Source: Flavobacterium sp. NKUCC04_CG
GTDB lineage: Bacteria; Bacteroidota; Bacteroidia; Flavobacteriales; Flavobacteriaceae
Assembly: GCF_019345525.1 (NCBI RefSeq)
Contig: NZ_JAHKRA010000004.1
Coordinates: 124,001 to 188,000 of the forward strand
Direction: 5' to 3'
Length of the DNA stretch: 64,000 nt
The notes below the pieces were generated by a model. The model searched no databases, was not told where the DNA came from, and saw nothing but the letters and a program-made list of their open reading frames with translations. Positions 60,459 to 64,000 of this stretch are shown piece by piece. Position 1 is the stretch's first letter; each line of letters starts with the position of its first letter. A program made the translations under genes and the position numbers.

Positions 60459-63224
60459 ATGAACAAGATGAGTTTTCTAGATAAATTAAGCGCGGAAATC
60501 AAAACCGATTTCCCCGATTCATTAAATGACTTAATCGTTGTTTTGCCCAATAAAAGAGCTAAGGTATTTTTGTTAGAGGCCTTAAAAAAACAATATGCTA
60601 AAAGCCTTTTTGCTCCAGAGATCATCAGTGTTGAAGAATTGGTTCAAGAAATATCTGGAATACGGGCTTTAGACTCGATCGAACTCGTTTTTGAGTTTTA
60701 TGAAGTCTATCGAACCGTAGTCACTCCAGAAAAATCACAACCTTTTGAGCAATTTGCCAATTGGGCTAAAATGTTGTTACAAGATTTTAATGAAATCGAC
60801 CGTTATTTGCTCAATCCCGATCGAGTTTTTTCCTATTTAAAAGATATTGAAGACATCAAGCATTGGTCCTTGGATTTGGAAAAACGAACGACGATGATTC
60901 AAAATTATTTAGAATTTTGGGAGATGATGCCTGTATATTATCACGCTTTCTTTAAATACTTATCCGATAAAAGAGTCGGTTATCAAGGACTGATTTACCG
61001 CTTAGCAGTTGATAAATCTGCGGAATTCGCATCCAAACTCGGTGCTAAAAAAATGTATTTCGCTGGATTCAACGCCTTAAATGCCGCAGAAGAAGTCATT
61101 ATTCAAGCGTTTTTAGAGCGTGATTGTGCTAAGGTTTTTTGGGATATTGATGCCGTTTTTCTAGACGACCCCTATCACGATGCCGGTTTATTTCTAAGAA
61201 GGATAAAAAGGGATTGGAAGTATTATCGTACACATCCCATGGATTGGATTGTCAACGATTTTAGTGATGAAAAAACAATACGAGTTATTAAAACGCCAAA
61301 AACCGTTGGACAAGCTCGAATTGCTGGTAAGCTAATCGAAAAGATAAAAAGTGAAAATCAAAGCCTTAATCAAGTGGCTTTGGTGCTCGGTGAAGAGAAT
61401 TTGTTAATGCCTGTTTTGTATTCCTTACCCGTAGAAGTGGATGCTTTAAATATTACTATGGGTTATGATGGACGCAGCAACCCGGTTCAGATACTGATTT
61501 CCAAACTGTTTAAAATGCATCTTAATGCCCTACGTAGAGATGCTGTAAATTACACCTTATATCATAAAGAAGTTTTGGATGTTTTGAGTAATCCAATGAT
61601 TGAGCCCTATATAGATGCGGGCGTAACCATTAAAAACATACACGAAGGGAATCTTACTTTTTTTAGTCTAGACAGCTTAAAAGCTTTTAATGCTGAACCC
61701 AATATCTTGCGCGATTTGGTGTTGACCAAATGGGAAACGACGCCTTTAGACGTATTGCGATTGTTGTCGGCAATTATTTCAGAAATCAAAAATAGATTAT
61801 CTACCGATGCGGAAGAGGATAAAGTGGTAAAGACTTTTTTGTATTCCATGTTTCAGTTAATCAATAAATTGATCAACTACGGAGAACAATATCCAACCAT
61901 GGACTCGATAGAAAACGTATATGCTATTTACAAGCAGGTGATTGATTTGGCTGAAGTGTCTTTTGAAGGGGAACCTTTAAAGGGTTTACAGATTATGGGT
62001 GTTTTGGAAAGTCGTGTTTTGGATTTTGATACCGTAATTATTACTTCGGTAAATGAGGGTAAATTTCCAGCAGGAAAATCTCAAAATTCGTTTATTCCTT
62101 ATGATGTAAAGCGCGAGTTGGGTTTGCCTACCTATAAAGAAAAAGATGCGATTTACAGTTATCACTTTTACCACCTGTTGTTGCGGGCTAAAAATGTATA
62201 TCTGTTATACAACTCGGAGGCAGAGGGTTTGGATGCTGGTGAACGCAGCCGATTTATTACGCAGTTGGAAATTGAGAAAAGACCCAATCATCATTTGGAG
62301 CATCTGACCTATGCAGCCTTTCTACCGGAAAAAGCATATCAGCCTATTGAGGTGCCTAAATCGAAACTTTTGCAAGAAAAATTAAGAGAGATTGCCTCGG
62401 AACGCGGTTTTTCACCATCGGCTTTAACGAACTATTTGCGCAACCCTATACAGTTTTACCTTCAACGTGTATTGAGAATACGGGAAGTTGATGAAGTAGA
62501 GGAAAGTGTGGCTTTAAATACTTTGGGAACCATTATTCATAATGCTTTAGAAGAATTGTATAAACCGTTGGTTGGTAGGATTTTGACAGTAAGTGATTTA
62601 GATGACTTGCAAAAACGTTCCGACGCAGTGGTTGAAGTGGAATTTGAAAAGGAATACAGTAGTAACAAAGACAAACTCGGTAAGAATTTACTCGCCTTTG
62701 AAGTGGCCAAAAGAAACGTTTTTCACTTCTTAATGGAAGAACGCAAAAACCTACTAAACGGCGATGTGGTACAAATCTTGGAATTGGAACGTTTGTTGGA
62801 GTACCAATTAATCGATGAGCGATTGCCATACCCAGTCAACCTATTTGGTTATGTTGATCGTATCGAAATTCGAAATGAAGCTATACGCGTTATTGATTAT
62901 AAATCTGGAAAAGTGGAGTCAAATCAATTGCGTTTAAAAAATTGGGAAGGCTTAACGACTGAACTTAAAAATGATAAAATCATACAACTTTTGTGTTATG
63001 CATTGATGTTTGAAGAAGAAGCGGCTGGTAGGGCTTTGGAAGCGGGTATCTATTCGTTTAAAAATCGCAAGGAAGGGTTTTTGTTCTTTGGCGTGCGACA
63101 AGGACGAGAAGTGGATCAAGTTATTACAACTGAAGTATTGGCAGAATTTCGAACGGAATTGGTATCACTGATCAATACTATTTTAAAAGCAGATACCAAT
63201 TTTATAGAAGAGCTGATACGTTGA
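60459..63224 (+). CDS. addB: AddB-like nuclease subunit
   Basis: A 921-residue partner of AddA. The N-terminal LIVVLPNKRAKVFLLEALKK has the form of the degenerate helicase half of AddB. The C-terminal PD-(D/E)XK nuclease shows TLGTIIHNALEELYKPLV and RVIDYKSGKVE with later Gln in IIQLLCYALMF. The ATG at 60459 is followed by the rest of the N-terminal domain, and there is no sign of a Walker A. AddB and AddA form a helicase-nuclease for recombinational repair. It is separated from addA by kbl and ompA, and the last codons (LIR then TGA) are part of an 8-base repeat array. Confidence 0.88.
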   Translation: MNKMSFLDKLSAEIKTDFPDSLNDLIVVLPNKRAKVFLLEALKKQYAKSLFAPEIISVEELVQEISGIRALDSIELVFEFYEVYRTVVTPEKSQPFEQFANWAKMLLQDFNEIDRYLLNPDRVFSYLKDIEDIKHWSLDLEKRTTMIQNYLEFWEMMPVYYHAFFKYLSDKRVGYQGLIYRLAVDKSAEFASKLGAKKMYFAGFNALNAAEEVIIQAFLERDCAKVFWDIDAVFLDDPYHDAGLFLRRIKRDWKYYRTHPMDWIVNDFSDEKTIRVIKTPKTVGQARIAGKLIEKIKSENQSLNQVALVLGEENLLMPVLYSLPVEVDALNITMGYDGRSNPVQILISKLFKMHLNALRRDAVNYTLYHKEVLDVLSNPMIEPYIDAGVTIKNIHEGNLTFFSLDSLKAFNAEPNILRDLVLTKWETTPLDVLRLLSAIISEIKNRLSTDAEEDKVVKTFLYSMFQLINKLINYGEQYPTMDSIENVYAIYKQVIDLAEVSFEGEPLKGLQIMGVLESRVLDFDTVIITSVNEGKFPAGKSQNSFIPYDVKRELGLPTYKEKDAIYSYHFYHLLLRAKNVYLLYNSEAEGLDAGERSRFITQLEIEKRPNHHLEHLTYAAFLPEKAYQPIEVPKSKLLQEKLREIASERGFSPSALTNYLRNPIQFYLQRVLRIREVDEVEESVALNTLGTIIHNALEELYKPLVGRILTVSDLDDLQKRSDAVVEVEFEKEYSSNKDKLGKNLLAFEVAKRNVFHFLMEERKNLLNGDVVQILELERLLEYQLIDERLPYPVNLFGYVDRIEIRNEAIRVIDYKSGKVESNQLRLKNWEGLTTELKNDKIIQLLCYALMFEEEAAGRALEAGIYSFKNRKEGFLFFGVRQGREVDQVITTEVLAEFRTELVSLINTILKADTNFIEELIR

Positions 63225-63291
63225 TAGGCGGATATGCTGATACGCGAATGGGCTTATAAGCATATAAGCGTATGGGCGTATAGACGTATAG
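63212..63291. repeat. Degenerate 8-base tandem array across the addB stop
   Basis: Ten octamers in register from 63212 (GCTGATAC, GTTGATAG, GCGGATAT, GCTGATAC, GCGAATGG, GCTTATAA, GCATATAA, GCGTATGG, GCGTATAG, ACGTATAG), with a weak eleventh. In all ten, base 5 is A, base 6 is T, and position 1 is a purine. The addB TGA at 63222-63224 lies inside unit 2. It is the only sequence in the gap between addB and the convergent hydrolase gene. Confidence 0.8.
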
Positions 63292-63300
63292 ACTTCTAAA

Positions 63301-64000
63301 TTATTTTAGCTTAAAAAACTTCCCTAAAATATCGAGTAATTCTGCTTCGTTTTCGATATGTACCATGTGTCCACCTGCTGTACTGGCCAATTGAACCGGA
63401 CTTCCCTCGACTTGTTCGATGGCTTCCTCGTATGGAATAACGCTGTCTTTTTCTCCTAAGATTAATAAAATCGGATAGGGTGCAAAATGAAAGATGACCT
63501 CGCGGTCCGGACGTATTTTCATCCCTTCCAATGCGGCAATCATGCCTTGTTTGGACGTTAGAAGTGCCTGATTTTTGGCCTGCTCAATTTCGTCAGGAAA
63601 TGCTTTTTGTGCCGATTCTCCGAATAGATTGGAAATCGACATGGTAACAAAAATGGAACTGTTTTTCTTGACTAATTCTATGGCGCGGTCGCGATTGATT
63701 TGACGCATTTCACTATCAGCGCGAGAAGTTGAAGCAACCAATGCCAAACTCCGAACATGGTCTGGATACAATTCTGCGAAGGCTAAGGCAACATAGCCGC
63801 CCATGGAATGACCAATCAAGGTCACTTTGCGAATTTTTAGTTCAGATATTATGGCAAATACTGCGTCGGCCATATCTTCCATACTGTGAACATAACCGGT
63901 ACAACCCGATTGTCCGTGTCCAAGCAGGTCAATCGCGATAACACGGTATTTGGTCTCAAAATGACTCATACAAGCATCCCACATGGATGAATTTTCTAAA
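63301..64000 (-). CDS. Alpha/beta hydrolase, 5' end cut by the window edge
   Basis: Visible residues include 227 from the first ATG plus a few upstream codons reading LENSS at the right edge, so the true start lies beyond 64000. The nucleophile elbow is GHSMGGYVAL with the catalytic Ser, the acid is in LILGEKDSVIP, and the histidine is in GGHMVHIE. The pattern YRVIAIDLLGHGQSG matches the usual oxyanion region in MhpC/esterase-type hydrolases. Substrate unknown. Its 3' end abuts the octamer array. Confidence 0.88.
   Translation of the reverse strand, partial: LENSSMWDACMSHFETKYRVIAIDLLGHGQSGCTGYVHSMEDMADAVFAIISELKIRKVTLIGHSMGGYVALAFAELYPDHVRSLALVASTSRADSEMRQINRDRAIELVKKNSSIFVTMSISNLFGESAQKAFPDEIEQAKNQALLTSKQGMIAALEGMKIRPDREVIFHFAPYPILLILGEKDSVIPYEEAIEQVEGSPVQLASTAGGHMVHIENEAELLDILGKFFKLK

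Noticed and set aside
1..64000. CRISPR arrays, rRNA, tRNA, prophage and insertion sequences.
   Set aside because: No direct repeat series with spacers, no tRNA-like cloverleaf in the gaps and no transposase or integrase gene were seen by reading; a covariance search could still find a missed small RNA.

Overview
The window looks like chromosomal DNA of a low-GC member of the Bacteroidetes, most likely class Flavobacteriia. The evidence is promoters of the TTTG-N19-TAnnTTTG type, an IPExxxVDY-family protein, TonB receptors with a carboxypeptidase-like N-terminal domain, OmpA with thrombospondin type 3 repeats, LytS/LytTR signalling pairs, and the clustered order acpP-fabF-rnc-IPExxxVDY-pyk. 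I see no rRNA, tRNA, CRISPR array, prophage or insertion sequence. Most of the window is ordinary core genome with several signalling and surface-protein patches.

Layout. 1-9.2 kb: the 3' part of aconitase, a divergent NarL-type regulator/TPR histidine kinase pair, a photolyase and an M13 metallopeptidase. 9.4-17.3 kb: a SCO-type thiol protein and an iron block (feoA, feoB, a 45-residue Cys-rich FeoB partner, a DtxR-family repressor divergent from a TonB receptor, and a thioredoxin-like protein). A palindrome overlapping the receptor's -7 promoter element is a good candidate repressor operator. 17.5-30.1 kb: an S41 peptidase, a second TPR kinase and NarL-type regulator paralogous to the first pair, a LytTR protein with a receiver lacking its phosphorylation site, a LytS/LytTR pair, a bactofilin-like protein, and a secreted protein next to a TPR protein.

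30.5-39.6 kb: a four-helix membrane protein, two overlapping RlpA-like genes, a CYTH phosphatase, a PF10136 membrane protein in one operon with a sensor-less LytS kinase and its LytTR regulator, a CPA2 antiporter and DNA polymerase IV. 39.7-48.5 kb: the fatty-acid/RNase III/pyruvate kinase cluster on the minus strand, then purN-rnhA, a PfkB sugar kinase and an unusually long PurF-family protein on the plus strand. 49-54.3 kb: two secreted proteins, one a 1294-residue repeat protein with a beta-propeller-like end, and a superoxide dismutase. 54.4-64 kb: addA, kbl, ompA and addB, then the 3' part of an alpha/beta hydrolase. A degenerate 8-bp tandem array begins inside the last codons of addB.

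Signalling is unusually dense: four histidine kinases and five response-regulator-like proteins lie between 2.7 and 36 kb. The most unusual items are the PF10136-kinase-regulator operon, in which a so-called recombinase is probably a membrane sensor or partner, the phosphorylation-blind LytTR protein inside the duplicated two-component module, the operator/promoter overlap in the iron block, and the octamer array.
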